From positions 10,934,001-10,998,000 of the forward strand of contig JAVTVX010000017.1 in NCBI GenBank assembly GCA_033439265.1: a stretch of DNA of 64,000 nt. The letters run 5' to 3'. Shown in pieces: positions 1 through 10,563 of this stretch (the stretch's first letter is position 1; the number at the start of each line of letters is the position of its first letter). The notes below the pieces were generated by a model. It was not told the DNA's origin and made no database searches. It was given only the letters and a program-made list of their open reading frames with translations. Both the position numbers and the translations under genes were made by a program. The stretch is from Dillenia suffruticosa. Its lineage: Eukaryota; Streptophyta; Magnoliopsida; Dilleniales; Dilleniaceae.

Positions 1-116
1 CACCATACCATGATATTATAGTCTTGTTGGCCCCTTCGGGGCCACCCGGTATTATAGTCTTGTGGGTGTGCCTGGGATGGAATGGAGTTGTCATATGCAC
101 CCGTCAAGTATACTCG
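1..116. other. Flank of the first LTR element, no gene recognised
   Basis: No gene is recognised. A short motif, TATTATAGTCTTG, occurs twice (about 14-26 and 50-62) on either side of a GC-rich palindrome-like stretch (GGCCCCTTCGGGGCC, about 29-43). The last five bases (ACTCG) are the left target-site duplication of the LTR element that follows. Confidence 0.4.
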
Positions 117-424
117 TGTCACAATCCCGAATAGGGTGAAAAAAGAATATGAAAGAAAGAGAAATTAGAATGAGAAGAATGAGAGAAAGAGAGACAGAGA
201 GAGAGAGGTATAAAGAGAGAATACAAGGAAGAGTTTTCAATACCATTTCAATACATGTCATTATATGTTTTAGAGACTACTATTTATACTAATTTTACTA
301 ACCATTTCATTTAACTACTAACAAAATCTTGTTAACTAATAACTAATCTAACAATCACAATTAATCACTAATTATTCCTATTAACTATGATTAACTACTA
401 ATTTTATGATTAGTAGTTGTTACA
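117..424 (-). repeat. LTR (3' LTR in element orientation)
   Basis: Direct repeat of 1324-1632. It contains a GA-rich block (about 150-215) and AT-rich sequence with repeated TTAACTA motifs. Differences from the partner are scattered substitutions and small indels, so the insertion is not recent. Confidence 0.85.
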
Positions 425-907
425 ATACTTCTCTCATTTGAAGACATTCTTATCCTTAAGGATGGAAAATCAAGAATTGAGATTAGAATTCATAAATCTT
501 GTAACAAGATTTACATTTATGTTGAAAAATAAGGTGATGAAAACGAACAATAAATCTAAAATTGAATGTAATTTAAATTACAATGAGAATAATGAGAGAA
601 AAGTAGAGATGAGAAAACTTGAAAAAGTCTTTTCTTAAAATTCTTTTTGATGAAGGATTTGGTTCGATAAATACCAAAAATTCAATTTTTGGACGAATCG
701 GTAAGAACTCACCATTAACAACCTCTTTCTTAAACATGCAAGACTCTTCTTTCTTAGACATGCAAGACTCTTCTTTCTTGATCATGAAGACCATTATTTC
801 TTAGACAAGCAAGACTCTTCTTTTTTAAATATTTGAAATTCTTCAACTCTAAACATTTTTTCACTAGGAGTAGATAAAATGAGAGATTTTGAAAATGCTT
901 CAATACC

Positions 908-1192
908 TTACTTTTCCATAGATTTTGGCATTGCTTCTTCTACCATTTGATTTGTTTTGTTATTTTCCAATTTCTTTTCATTTTCTTGCTCTTTTTCCAC
1001 CAAAACTTTAATATTCTCATCGATATTAAAAATTTTCAATAAATGGTTGAATTTGTCGTCAAGACTTACTATATAAGTATCAATCCTTTGGTTTTGTGTA
1101 TCAATCCTTTGATTTTGTTCGTCAATCCTTCGGTTGAGTTTTTCCAATTTCTTATAAACATGCAAATGATATTTTTTTATTTCTACAACCAT
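908..1192 (-). CDS. Small coiled-coil ORF inside the LTR element
   Basis: A 94-codon open frame opens with ATG. Residues about 20-45 are three heptads of the form RIDxQNQ, encoded by three 21-bp tandem DNA repeats (about 1078-1140). The heptad period and charged composition predict a coiled coil; the C-terminal half is rich in Glu, Lys and Asn. It resembles no catalytic domain I know. Its position just downstream of the primer-binding site is where a gag gene would lie, so a gag remnant or gag-like self-association peptide is possible, but that is inference. A second short frame on the same strand (573-794) carries 8-residue repeats of the form KKEESCMx from 24-bp DNA repeats. Whether either is translated is unknown. 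Confidence 0.35.
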   Translation of the reverse strand: MVVEIKKYHLHVYKKLEKLNRRIDEQNQRIDTQNQRIDTYIVSLDDKFNHLLKIFNIDENIKVLVEKEQENEKKLENNKTNQMVEEAMPKSMEK

Positions 1193-1309
1193 TTCTTACA
1201 TTATAATTTCTTGTCTTTTGAGATAGAAGGCTTCATAGAAGGCTTCCTCTTCAATGGCTTCATACACAATCTCTTCTGTCATTTTTTAATATTAGCCAAG
1301 AATTCATAA

Positions 1310-1320
1310 CTCTGATACCA
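1310..1320 (-). other. Primer-binding site, initiator-Met tRNA
   Basis: On the minus strand this reads TGGTATCAGAG, complementary to the 3' end of plant initiator-Met tRNA. It lies 3 nt inside the LTR at 1324-1632 and fixes the element's orientation. Confidence 0.85.
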
Positions 1321-1323
1321 ATT

Positions 1324-1632
1324 TGTCACAATCCCGAGTAGGTAAAAAAAAATATGAGAGAAAGAGAGAAATTAGAAGGAGAAGAAGGAGAGAAAGAGGG
1401 ATAGAGAGAGAAATATAGAGAGAGAGAATACAAGGGAGAGTTTTCAATACCATTTTAATACATATCATTACATCTTTTAGAGACTATTATTCATACCAAT
1501 TCTACTAATCATTTTATTTAAATATTAACAAAATCTTATTAATTACTAGTTAAATCTAACAATCACAATTAATCACTAATTATTCTTATTAATCATGATT
1601 AACTACTAATTTTATTATAAGTAGTTATTACA
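1324..1632 (-). repeat. LTR (5' LTR in element orientation)
   Basis: Partner of 117-424, with the same TG...CA ends. The right flank ACTTG begins at 1633. Confidence 0.85.
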
Positions 1633-2218
1633 ACTTGATTGCCCCTTGGTTTGGTGTCGGGAAGCACGATTGAAACATTGTTGAGAGCCCCCATTTGATG
1701 GGTCCATCAATCTTGCTTTGAGTGCTGAGGAGGATGATCCAGCGGTCATGATTCGCAGGAGGCTTGGAGGAGCCCACGAGGGAGAGCACCGACTTGGAGA
1801 AGGCTTTGCTTTGGCTGTAGTCTTTCCAAAGAGGAGATATCGGAGGTGGAGATGAAAGGAGTGGTTAGGCCTTGTGAGGTGCTTGGTTTTCGGCCTCTTA
1901 CGCTTAAGGAGGCAATTTGTTACAATAACCTTCTAAATTGGACTCTCATGTATCTGGAATATAAATTGTACATGCCATAAATAACTTATTTAATTGGATT
2001 CTTGAAATGAGTCTAGCTGCTGAATGCGCATGCATCTATGCTTATGTATTTATGGTATATGATTAATCGATTAATAATATAACATTTCTAGGAATAATCG
2101 ACCGTCGGATGACCGATCTTGCTTTGGGGCCCCAATCGAGTCATTGGGCTTTTGTGGGCAAAAGACTTCCTGAAAAAAGAGATTATAATATGCGCCCACT
2201 GCACCGCACAATGACTAC

Positions 2219-2292
2219 TGCAATGCCCCACTGTAGGCTACTGACAACCTGTGTCTGCAATGCCCCGCTGTAGGCGACTGACAACCTGTGTC
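2219..2292. repeat. 37-bp tandem duplication
   Basis: Two adjacent 37-bp copies (2219-2255 and 2256-2292) differ at two positions (A/G and T/G). They abut a GT microsatellite, which suggests a replication-slippage hot spot. Confidence 0.85.
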
Positions 2293-2296
2293 TCCT

Positions 2297-2307
2297 TGTG
2301 TGCGTGC

Positions 2308-2344
<37 letters not shown>
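2297..2344. repeat. (GT)n microsatellite
   Basis: A TG/CG-interrupted run followed by about 15 pure TG units. The 80-codon minus-strand ORF across it, with a poly-HT run, is an artefact of the repeat. Confidence 0.9.
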
Positions 2345-2345
<1 letters not shown>

Positions 2346-3156
2346 TTAAGAATTTCACAAAATGGGGAATCCAATGAAAGCTTATGAACAACCTGGTCCG
2401 CTGCGGATTTCCTTAGAAATGGCAAGTTGCTTTTTAATTCACTTATTTTTATTATATTTTCGTTACAATATTTTTTAATTAAAATAAAAGATTGTTAATA
2501 GTAAATATAAGGCTTCTAAAGTAAAAAGTAATTTTTTAAATAATTAAATTTATCATTACATTAATAACTTTTTATTTAACTTTCACTAAATCTAAATTTA
2601 AACTCCCCCTGTTCCTATGCTTCCATGTTAGGTAACATTCTAATTATGGTATTAAAATATAAATAATCACCATTTTAATACTATATACGCTTTTAACCTA
2701 AAATGCAACAAGTTTAAGATTGATATAAGGATAATATGGCATTCAAGTGTTGAATGACTATTAAAGTAATTTCATGATAAAAATTAACTATTAACAGAAA
2801 GTCGATCCAATGAATAACGTTCTAGGTCGCTTAATCAAGTTTCAATTTCAAAACTTGAGAAGACTTTTTACTTAATTTGGATTTGATAATAGTCACACCA
2901 GATTTATTAGAGTATAGTTCTAAATACCGATTTATTACAAAAAAAATAAAAGTTAATTAAGTTTTTAATTTTAAAATTGAAATTTTACTTTTACTTTTCT
3001 CCAAATGGTTCGTATCTTTGCTCTTCAGTATTATTATATGATCCTATCCCCACATTTTGAAAGTTGAAAAATTGTAGTGTGAAGAAGAAGGAGAAGAGAG
3101 ACGATAAAGGACAATGGTTGTGCTCCACCCTAAAAAGCAAGAATGATTTGTTATTT

Positions 3157-3456
3157 GAGTTAATTACTTGTTTAGTTCTTGAACTTTATCCCAAATTTAC
3201 AAATTCGTTCATAAACTTCAAAACGCTATAGATGAGGACCTATACTTCAAAAATCATTACTTGTTGGTCCCTCAATTAGTGACGGCGCCAACTTTTCCGT
3301 TAATTGCTTAGCTAGTCAAACGATGGAGATGATCTGGATGTCGCATGTTTGGGTTTTGCTGACATATCTGATAACACGTCGATAGTCAATTGTGCTTATG
3401 ATGCCATGTCAGATAATTTGTTGACGTGGCATGACACATCAACTGGGCTGCTTATG
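3157..3456. repeat. Left terminal inverted repeat of the MULE
   Basis: Pairs along its length with the reverse complement of 8487-8786; I judge identity at roughly 85% by eye. It contains repeated TGACGTGGCAT-type submotifs near its inner end. Confidence 0.93.
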
Positions 3457-3788
3457 TTTCCTTGCCACGTTATTTTATTTCTGGCACCATTTTTCCCTCC
3501 ATAGCATGGGTTACAAAGAGGTTAGTTGGTTTATAATAATAAAAAAAGAACGAAGAAGTGTTAAAGAGGGCAAACGCAAGTCGAAGGATTGGTTTGAGGG
3601 AGACGGAAAACATTCATCCAACATCGAGATGAAAGAGGGTTAGGGTTTTTGGGCAAGTTTCAGAGGGTTGAGTGTTCAAGGAGAAAACGAATTTAGGGTT
3701 TGGGTTCTTGCAATATCCTTACGAGGGAGGGTTAGGTTTTGGGCACTGTTTTCAATCATATATTTCTCACCAAAGCAACAGTCATACA

Positions 3789-4349
3789 ATGTCATCATCA
3801 AGTATGGTAGAAGGTACCTTGAAGTGCAGATGCAATCTCGATGCTGTTTTGGTGACTTCATGGTCAGAATGAAATCTATCACGATTTTTGGGTATATGGA
3901 AACTTATTTTGCTGAAACATAATTTTTGGAATATGTTTGCCATAAATTTAATTATGATGAATGTTAATGTCTCTTGCAGGAAGATAACGCTTGCAATTTT
4001 TTTGAATGGTATGATCCACCATTCTGCCCTCAAGCAGTAGAAGTCATTCATAGGCTAAAAAAAAAAAGTTGAGGCGCTGAAGATTGTATGGAACTCTGTA
4101 GTAGCTTATTGGAGTTTGAGAATGCAGGATGCACGAAACACCATCGACAGGCTGAAGGAAGAAAATAATCATTTGTTGCGCTGTGTTGAAGAGCTTGAGA
4201 AAATGAATTTGTCAATGAAGAAGGATATTTGGAGGTTGCAGGAGATGGAGGAGAAAGTTAAACACAGTTGGAAAATTTTCATACGCATAGGTAGAATATT
4301 GTCAATGGGAGTGCTACTTTTTGGTATTTGTATAAAGCTGGATAGGTAA
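3789..4349 (+). pseudogene. GRF-type zinc-finger/coiled-coil gene carried by the MULE
   Basis: Exon 1, from ATG 3789, gives the first half of a GRF zinc finger: LKCRCNLDAVLVTSWSE, then a TGA stop where the family has a coding codon, then NLSRFLG, a worn version of the NPGRRFxGC core. An intron ends TTGCAG at 3979. Exon 2, from 3980, reads CNFFEWYDPPFC, the second half of the finger. A run of As (about 4058-4068) then shifts the frame. The downstream frame gives a coiled coil rich in E, K and L (residues DARNTIDRLKEENN onward) and a C-terminal hydrophobic segment (RILSMGVLLFGICIKL) that could be a tail anchor. GRF finger plus coiled coil plus C-terminal hydrophobic segment is a known plant protein layout of unclear function. 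The stop and the frameshift make this copy a pseudogene. Confidence 0.75.
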
Positions 4350-4849
4350 GGAGCTTGGTTGCTATAAGCACTAATGTAATGTAGGAGGTTTTTTTATTTT
4401 TATTATTATTATTATTTTGGAATCTTATAACACTAATGTTATGTAATGGCCGTGGTTTATGAAGAATGTAATATTATCTTTGGTCAAAAATGTATGAACA
4501 ACATGACAGCATTCTAAGTTTGCATTTTGAGTTAAGAAGAAAATATCAACATTCTAAGTCAAGAAGAAAACATCACATTCTGAGTTTGACAACAGCATCG
4601 AGAACCTAATCATTATCTGGAGTTCAAAAGAAAAGAACATGATAACATCACAATCTGAGTTAAAAAAACTGCACTTCATTTGCAATTCTGAGTTATACAA
4701 TATCATAAAATTCCTAAACAGAGTTCTGAGCATTCAAATATCAGAAATTGTTAAAAACATTAAAAATATAATCTGATTACAACTTTTACAAAACAAGTTT
4801 TGCTAAAACATCAGAAATTGTTCGAAACATTAAAAGTTTACAACATTGC

Positions 4850-7821
4850 CTTCTAAACTATTGGGAGTAAGGTTGTTGGGATGTTTATAAAGCAGGTTGG
4901 CTTCTGATGTGCTGGGAAGAAGGTTCTTGTGACCGTTGTGATGGAGGTTAGCTTCTGAAGGGTTGGGAAGAAGGTACAGTTGTCTAAGACCCTTGTGATG
5001 GAGGTTGCCTTTTGAAGTGGTGAGAAGAAGGATCTGGTGCCTGTGACCCTTGTGATGGAGGTTGGCTTTTGAACTATTGGGAAGATGGTGGCTGTGATTC
5101 TTGCGATGTACCACATTGCTGGCCCTGCATGGAATGTCTGTGGATTAGTTGTTCATCCATTTAGAACTACAAGCATAATATGGATTCATGAAACTAATCA
5201 TTTACCTGGCTGGCATTTGACTCGGATGACCTCTTGTTGTGTCCTGCTTGCTTGCAAATAGTATACTTTATGATGGTTCCAACTTTAGAAAGTGTATGAG
5301 GATTTCTAGGTGGGATATCGATGGACTCCTTTCTCCTTTTTTTGATGGCCTTCCATCTTTTCTTTTATAGTTAGGAGGCAACAAGTTTGGGAGTTAACAT
5401 TTGTCCCATACATTTAATCTATTACAAAGATAAATAATAGATGCATAGCACTCCGCATAACAGGCTAGAGTATAACAATTAGATACATATTTCTCTGGTT
5501 TTTCTCTACAAAGAAACTTGCATCTAATTGCATGGCCACAAGGAATGTCACATAAATCTCATACCCTACAGCTACAGGTCATGTTATCCAAATTAACAAT
5601 AAATTTATTGAAAAATAATGTCACCTCATATATCCCACCACCTGCTAAGGTTGGAAACCAATGTCTACTTAGTTTCTTCTGTTTTTCAAGTTTCCTTTGA
5701 ATGACAGGACAAATATCACCATAGAAAGATGATATTCTGGTCATATTTTCAAAAAATTTTGACAACAGCCCACACCTAACTGCCTCTAACAAGCTAATAA
5801 TAGGCATGTCTCTTGCCTCCAAAATTTTAGCATTAAATGATTCACAAATATTGTTAACGAGTAAATCATACTTATTGTAACCAGAAAATGTAGGCCGTGT
5901 CCATGTATGAGTTGGCTTCTCCATGAGCCAGGTATAGGCAGCAGTATCTGAGATCTGAATCTCTCTCATCACTCGAATGAACTCAGCCTCATATGTGGCC
6001 CTGGCAGCAACATAGAACATGTTCTTCAACTCCAAGTCTTTGAAGTTCTTGTGAAGATTATTATACAGATGTCGGACATAGATTCTATGTTTAGAATGTG
6101 GAGATAGGGTTGAAATAGCATTAATTAGTCCCTACAGAGAAACATGTTCACAAAGTTGAAGGATATGGAGACAGAGTTGAAATAACATAGAAAGTGAATG
6201 AATAGTTGTCTAATTTTATACCTTTTGCTGGCAGACATGAAAGTCCATTTCCTATTATTTCCAATGTCACCAAGTAAATGCTGCAGGAACCACATCCAAG
6301 AATGTCTCCTCCAACTCCATAATTGCAAAAGCTAATGGAAAAATTCTATCATTTAGGTCTTTTCCAGCCGCAACCAGGAACTGACCTCCATAACTAGATT
6401 TCAGAAAACATCCATCCAATCTAATAAATAGCCTACAAGCTGCCAAATTCTTACAAGCCTCCAGAAAAATGTACAATTTTTTGAAAATTGGAGTTAGAGA
6501 ACATTTGATGGATAAGAGATGCTCATTACCACAAGGTAGATAACTCTCTATTTTACAAGTAATACCCTTGTTTATTCTCAAAAGCTCTTCAAAATATGGT
6601 TTTAACAAAAAAAAATTGCTCTTTAACCTGCCCTTGAGCTAGTTCCTTAGCCATAACTTTTGCCTTCCATGCTTTCATTCTCCCACAATGACCATAAATT
6701 TCTCTTTAGCCTTCTGTTGAAAACTACGCACTTTTATGTTAGAATCACTTTGCACACTCTTGACTCATTTCCCTGCAAGCTACTTAGCTGATGCATGCTT
6801 ATTATTCCAACTTCTAGCACAACTATGTTTAGGCTTACATGTCACCACCACTACTGTCTTTTCATGATCTTGAACTTTTGTTGCATACACCAACCAATCA
6901 CAACCCTCAATACATTTAACTCTTACTCTATTCTTGTCATTTTTAACAAATCTTAACTTCTTCCACTGTACACAGTATAATCTATCAATATTTTTTAAAA
7001 AATTTTCAGACTTTCATAAATCTGGCCTTGCTTGAATTCAATAAATTTAGGGTTATAATCTCTCTTGAACTCTTCATATCTACGTTTTTCTTTACCCTCA
7101 TCCCCTTCATCATCACTTCCAGCCTCTCTCATTGTGTATTCTAAGTCTGAATCCTCATCTGCCTCCTCCCAATCAGAGAAATGAACCAATCTTAAGTTTT
7201 CCTCTTCTTGTGGTTGTACAAGGCCCTTTTTATCACTTGCATTGGGATCTTCATCTTTTATAGGATTATCACTGCATATTGAATCCTCCCCTTCTTCTTC
7301 CCTTGAGATCTCATCATCACTTTGTTCAAAATCACTACTCACTAAATTCTCAAAACTAAAAGCCTCATTTTCCCTATTGTCTTCATTACTTTCATTAAAT
7401 AAATTAGTCTCTCTAATACACAAGCATCATCAACACCATGTTCTATATAAAAATGCACTTCCTCATCTTTTTTCCTTTCATCCAAATAATATAACAATGC
7501 AGAATCAGTTAACATTGGGTTGAAACCATCTCCAGGGAAGCATATCCATGACCTTACATAATTTTTATAACCTAACTCTCCTATCATGTGCCCTAATTCA
7601 AATATTGACATTTTATCCCTATCACAATTATCAATATATATTATATCATTACCTTCGTAGCTAATTGTTCCTACCAATTTACTACTATGATGTACTGCAG
7701 CTGTGAATTTGGTTAAATCTATATCTAAGAAACGAAAAATTATGAAAAATGCTAAGACACTATTCACACAACATTTAAACAATTTCAATAATCTCGGCAT
7801 AAATTTATTCAATTGTAGCAT
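4850..7821 (-). pseudogene. MuDR-family transposase, broken into several frames
   Basis: Read 5' to 3' on the minus strand. About 7740-7450 is an N-terminal PB1-like region typical of MuDR proteins (SKLVGTISYEGNDI, then GYKNYVRSW). About 7420-7000 is an acidic linker. About 6960-6780 is the MuDR DNA-binding region with C-x-C-H-C residues (IEGCDWLVYA, then CKPKHSCARSWNN). About 6608-6267 is the start of the DDE transposase core (RLFIRLDGCFLKSSYGGQFL). About 6035-5559 is the C-terminal half of the core. About 5570-5515 is the SWIM finger (MTCSCRV, a TGA stop where Trp is usual, then CDIPCGHAIRC). About 5270-5215 is a zinc knuckle (CKQAGHNKRSS, final Cys lost). A Gln/Ser/Pro-rich tail ends near 4850. 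Stops and shifts occur throughout, so no functional enzyme is made. Confidence 0.9.
4860..5110 (-). repeat. Q/S/P-rich repeat tail of the transposase
   Basis: Roughly 60-bp repeats on the minus strand encode units of the form RSQPPSQGSQ. Several expected CAG (Gln) codons are now TAG stops, while the two other frames stay open by chance. The true frame is recognised by composition and by continuity with the zinc knuckle. Confidence 0.7.
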
Positions 7822-8275
7822 AATACAATTTATTAACAGAATATTAACAAAGTATAATACAGAGTTTATAACAATATAAACAATTTCAATATAAACAAAA
7901 TAAACAAAAATTACAGATTAAATAATATTTTATTAACAATAATAAAGAAATTCTAATTTTTAAAACTTGAAACCCTAATAATACAGACTTAATTACATTT
8001 TATTAACAAGTTTAAAGAAACAACTTTTAGAAATCCTAGTTTTTCCATTTTTCAGAAACTCTAATTTTTTCGAAACTCTAATTTTAAATACTTCAAATTA
8101 CAGCAATAGAAATAGTACGGTTAGATTTTATACCTTATACAGACCCCACCTTCAGGAAATAATCACAATCACGATCGTGAACCAAGGATCAGGACCACAA
8201 GCCTTAATTTTTAAAAGGACAATAAAGCAAAAGCAAAACCAAACAGGGACCCCTTCTCGACACTCAAAATCAATT

Positions 8276-8377
8276 ATTGTTTCCTTCGATTACAATAAAA
8301 AATCCCTAATCTTCACTACTCCGACTATTGTTTCCTTCGAATACAGTAAAAAATCCCTAATCTTCACTAACCCTATT
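8276..8377. repeat. 51-bp tandem duplication near the MULE right end
   Basis: ATTGTTTCCTTCGA-containing units begin at 8276 and 8327, upstream of the transposase. They may belong to its former promoter or leader. The 104-codon plus-strand ORF here is not supported as a gene. Confidence 0.8.
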
Positions 8378-8486
8378 CGACGAGTTACCTTCGCTTTCTC
8401 TCCGCCTATGAATGTTCTGTCATTTTCTCTTCCTTTTGTTTTTACTTTATTCAGACTTAACCTCTTGATTCTAACCCCTTCTAAAA

Positions 8487-8786
8487 CGTAAGCAGTCCAG
8501 CTGACGTGTCATGCCACATCAGCAAATTATCTGACGTGGCATCATAAGCACAGTTGACTACCGACGTGTCATCAGACACCCCAGCAAAACCCAAACACGC
8601 GGCATCTAAATCATCTCCCTCGTTCAATCAGCTTAGCAGTTAACGGACAGGTTGGCGCCGTCACTAACGCAGGGACCAACAAGTAACGATTTTTGAAGTA
8701 TAGGCCCTCATTCGTAGTGTTTTGAAGTTTAGGGATGAATTTGTGAATTCGGGGTAAAGTTTAAAAACTAAACGAGTAATTAACTC
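8487..8786. repeat. Right terminal inverted repeat of the MULE
   Basis: Inverted partner of 3157-3456. It ends GTAATTAACTC at 8786 and is followed directly by the 10-bp target duplication. Confidence 0.93.
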
Positions 8787-8796
8787 TTTGTTATTT

Positions 8797-9420
8797 TCAA
8801 CTTTGGCGTATCTTCTTTGGGGAATGGTAAAAATATCTCAAATAAAAAGTTATTCAAATCGGGAAAATAGCTAACAGTGCGTGGCCACCTAACATCGTTT
8901 TCTACTTGCCTAAATATCACACTAAATGACTATATGAACAGTATTTTCACCCTTAACCCCCCAAAAAAAGAAAAAATAAAATAAAATTTTGATAAATAAT
9001 ACTCAAATGATATAATATTATGTGGTCATCCGAAATTGAGGGTTGGAGAGTGCAGACCATTGGTCAGCCAGCCGGCCAATACTTTTTTTGTTATTTATTA
9101 TCGGTATCCAAAATTATATTTCAACTAATCCGATTTAAATATTTACAAAAATTTTATTCAGGGAATGATTCTCCTAACGTAATATTTTTATTCTCAAGTT
9201 TCAAATCTAAAATTTAATTAAAAAATTTAATATCATATTTTACTAAGTTTATTGTACATTAATCCAACCAGCAAGCCCATGTATAAGTGTACATTTACTA
9301 TTATCATATCCTAACCAGCAAGCCCCTATAAGTGCACATTTGTTATTATCATGTCCTAACCTTGACACCCCATGTGTGGTCTCTGACCTTCTTTTTGTCA
9401 TTGGCCTTTTACTTTCTTAT
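8797..9420. other. Spacer between MULE and copia element
   Basis: AT-rich, no gene recognised. It contains a 47-bp tandem duplication (9266-9312 and 9313-9359) starting AACCAGCAAGCCC. Confidence 0.6.
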
Positions 9421-9634
9421 TTGAAATTTTATTATTTCAAATTTCTGTTTCGATTTGCATATCTTGAAAAAATTTATCGTCAACTCAGTCAGAATATAGT
9501 GAAGGTATAACTTTCTTAAAAACGGTGATTATTTTACGTGCAAATTGCTTCAAATTTTATATTTTCAAAGTCTTTCAAATTTTCCCAATACTTTTAAGAA
9601 AATTATTCTGTAGTGGAGGTTATTGGTTCCGATT

Positions 9635-10480
9635 CTATCTTCAACAGGATAATCAACCTGAATATATTCAAACTAGATCGCTTTGATGGGACAAACTTCA
9701 CTCGCTAGAAGGATAAATTACTTTTCCCTTTTGCCGAGTTAAATGCTGCTTATCTACTGAATCCGAACTTACCACCCATTTCAGAATCGAGTGAAAGTGA
9801 TACTGATGAAATCAGAACCCTTCGCCAAAAACGTCAGGATGATAAAGTTCATTGCAGAGGATTCATTTTAAATTATCTATCTCATTAATTATATGATTTA
9901 TTTCATCTACTCAAAACTCCACAAGAAATATAAAAAGTATTGGAGTACAAGTATGTTTCTATAAAGCAACGTACAGACAGATTTCTTAATATGAAATTTT
10001 TTTAGTTTCAAATTGTGGATAATAAATCTATCATGAATCAAGTGGATGAATTACTGATTTTAATGTCTAGACTCAATAATCTAAAAATAGAGATATCTAA
10101 ACAATTACAAGTGGTTTTAGCTATTTCAAAATTACCAACCACTTGGAGTAGTTATCGAAAGAAACTGTTATACACTTATAAAAATTTTACTATAGATCAA
10201 TTCCTAAATCATATTCGAATTGAAGAGAAAACTCGAAATTATGAAAATAAATATGTTTTGAAATCTGAAAATAAAATAAATCAAGTTAAATGTAGCGCTA
10301 AGAGCGGAGGAAAGAAAAGAAAATATGACAATATCTCTAGAGATGGAATTACCAACAATAAGAACAATAAGAAGAAAAATAAACCATTTTTTTTTTTTGT
10401 GGAAAGAGAGGTCATTTTAAGAAAGAATGTACATTCTACAAAAAACTAAAATGGGAGAAAAACACTGGGAACAAGAAGGC
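9635..10480 (+). pseudogene. copia gag remnant
   Basis: Begins around FKLDRFDGTNFTR, the usual N-terminal motif of copia gag (UBN2-type). After two stops it continues as QLQVVLAISKLPTTWSSYRKKL (the last two residues are KL). It ends in a basic stretch and a zinc knuckle visible as CGKRGHFKKEC only if one frameshift in a T run (about 10388-10400) is allowed. The longest open piece is 10015-10449. Confidence 0.8.
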
Positions 10481-10563
10481 AAATGTGGTTGAATATCAGT
10501 CCAGCACCACAGAAATTATTTCCATGATTCAGAACTCAAAACAGCATGGTTACATAATGTAAT

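Larger units (their letters stand above)
117..1632 (-). mobile_element. Short non-autonomous LTR retrotransposon (TRIM/SMART-like)
   Basis: Two direct repeats of about 308 bp (117-424 and 1324-1632) begin TGTCACAATCCCGA and end TTACA, fitting TG...CA LTRs. They are flanked by ACTCG on the left and ACTTG on the right, a 5-bp target duplication with one change. Read on the minus strand, the 5' LTR is followed after 3 nt by TGGTATCAGAG, the initiator-Met tRNA primer-binding site. A purine-rich tract (revcomp of about 425-440) precedes the 3' LTR. The roughly 900-bp interior has no reverse transcriptase, integrase or protease, so mobility would need enzymes from another element. It holds only short ORFs with internal repeats. 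The structure is directly visible; the family name is unknown. Confidence 0.88.
1638..3146. other. Intergenic stretch before the MULE
   Basis: No gene recognised. 1640-1930 is GC-richer and may be a decayed coding fragment, but no frame stays open and I cannot identify it. 2400-3060 is plain AT-rich DNA. The two simple repeats are listed separately. Confidence 0.5.
3157..8786 (-). mobile_element. Mutator-like DNA transposon (MULE), complete ends, decayed genes
   Basis: The element is bounded by 300-bp terminal inverted repeats (3157-3456 and 8487-8786) starting GAGTTAATTAC. It is flanked by an exact 10-bp duplication, TTTGTTATTT, at 3147-3156 and 8787-8796. Long inverted repeats plus a 9-11-bp target duplication are diagnostic of MULEs. 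The interior holds a MuDR-type transposase on the minus strand (about 4850-7821) and a convergent GRF zinc-finger gene on the plus strand (3789-4349). Both have stops or frameshifts, so this copy is not autonomous. Intact ends mean it might still be mobilised by a relative; that is inference. Confidence 0.93.

Noticed and set aside
2183..2425. 80-codon minus-strand ORF with a poly His-Thr run
   Set aside because: It is the translation of the GT microsatellite.
8177..8491. 104-codon plus-strand ORF at the MULE right end
   Set aside because: It covers a tandem DNA duplication, resembles no family and runs into the TIR; likely chance.
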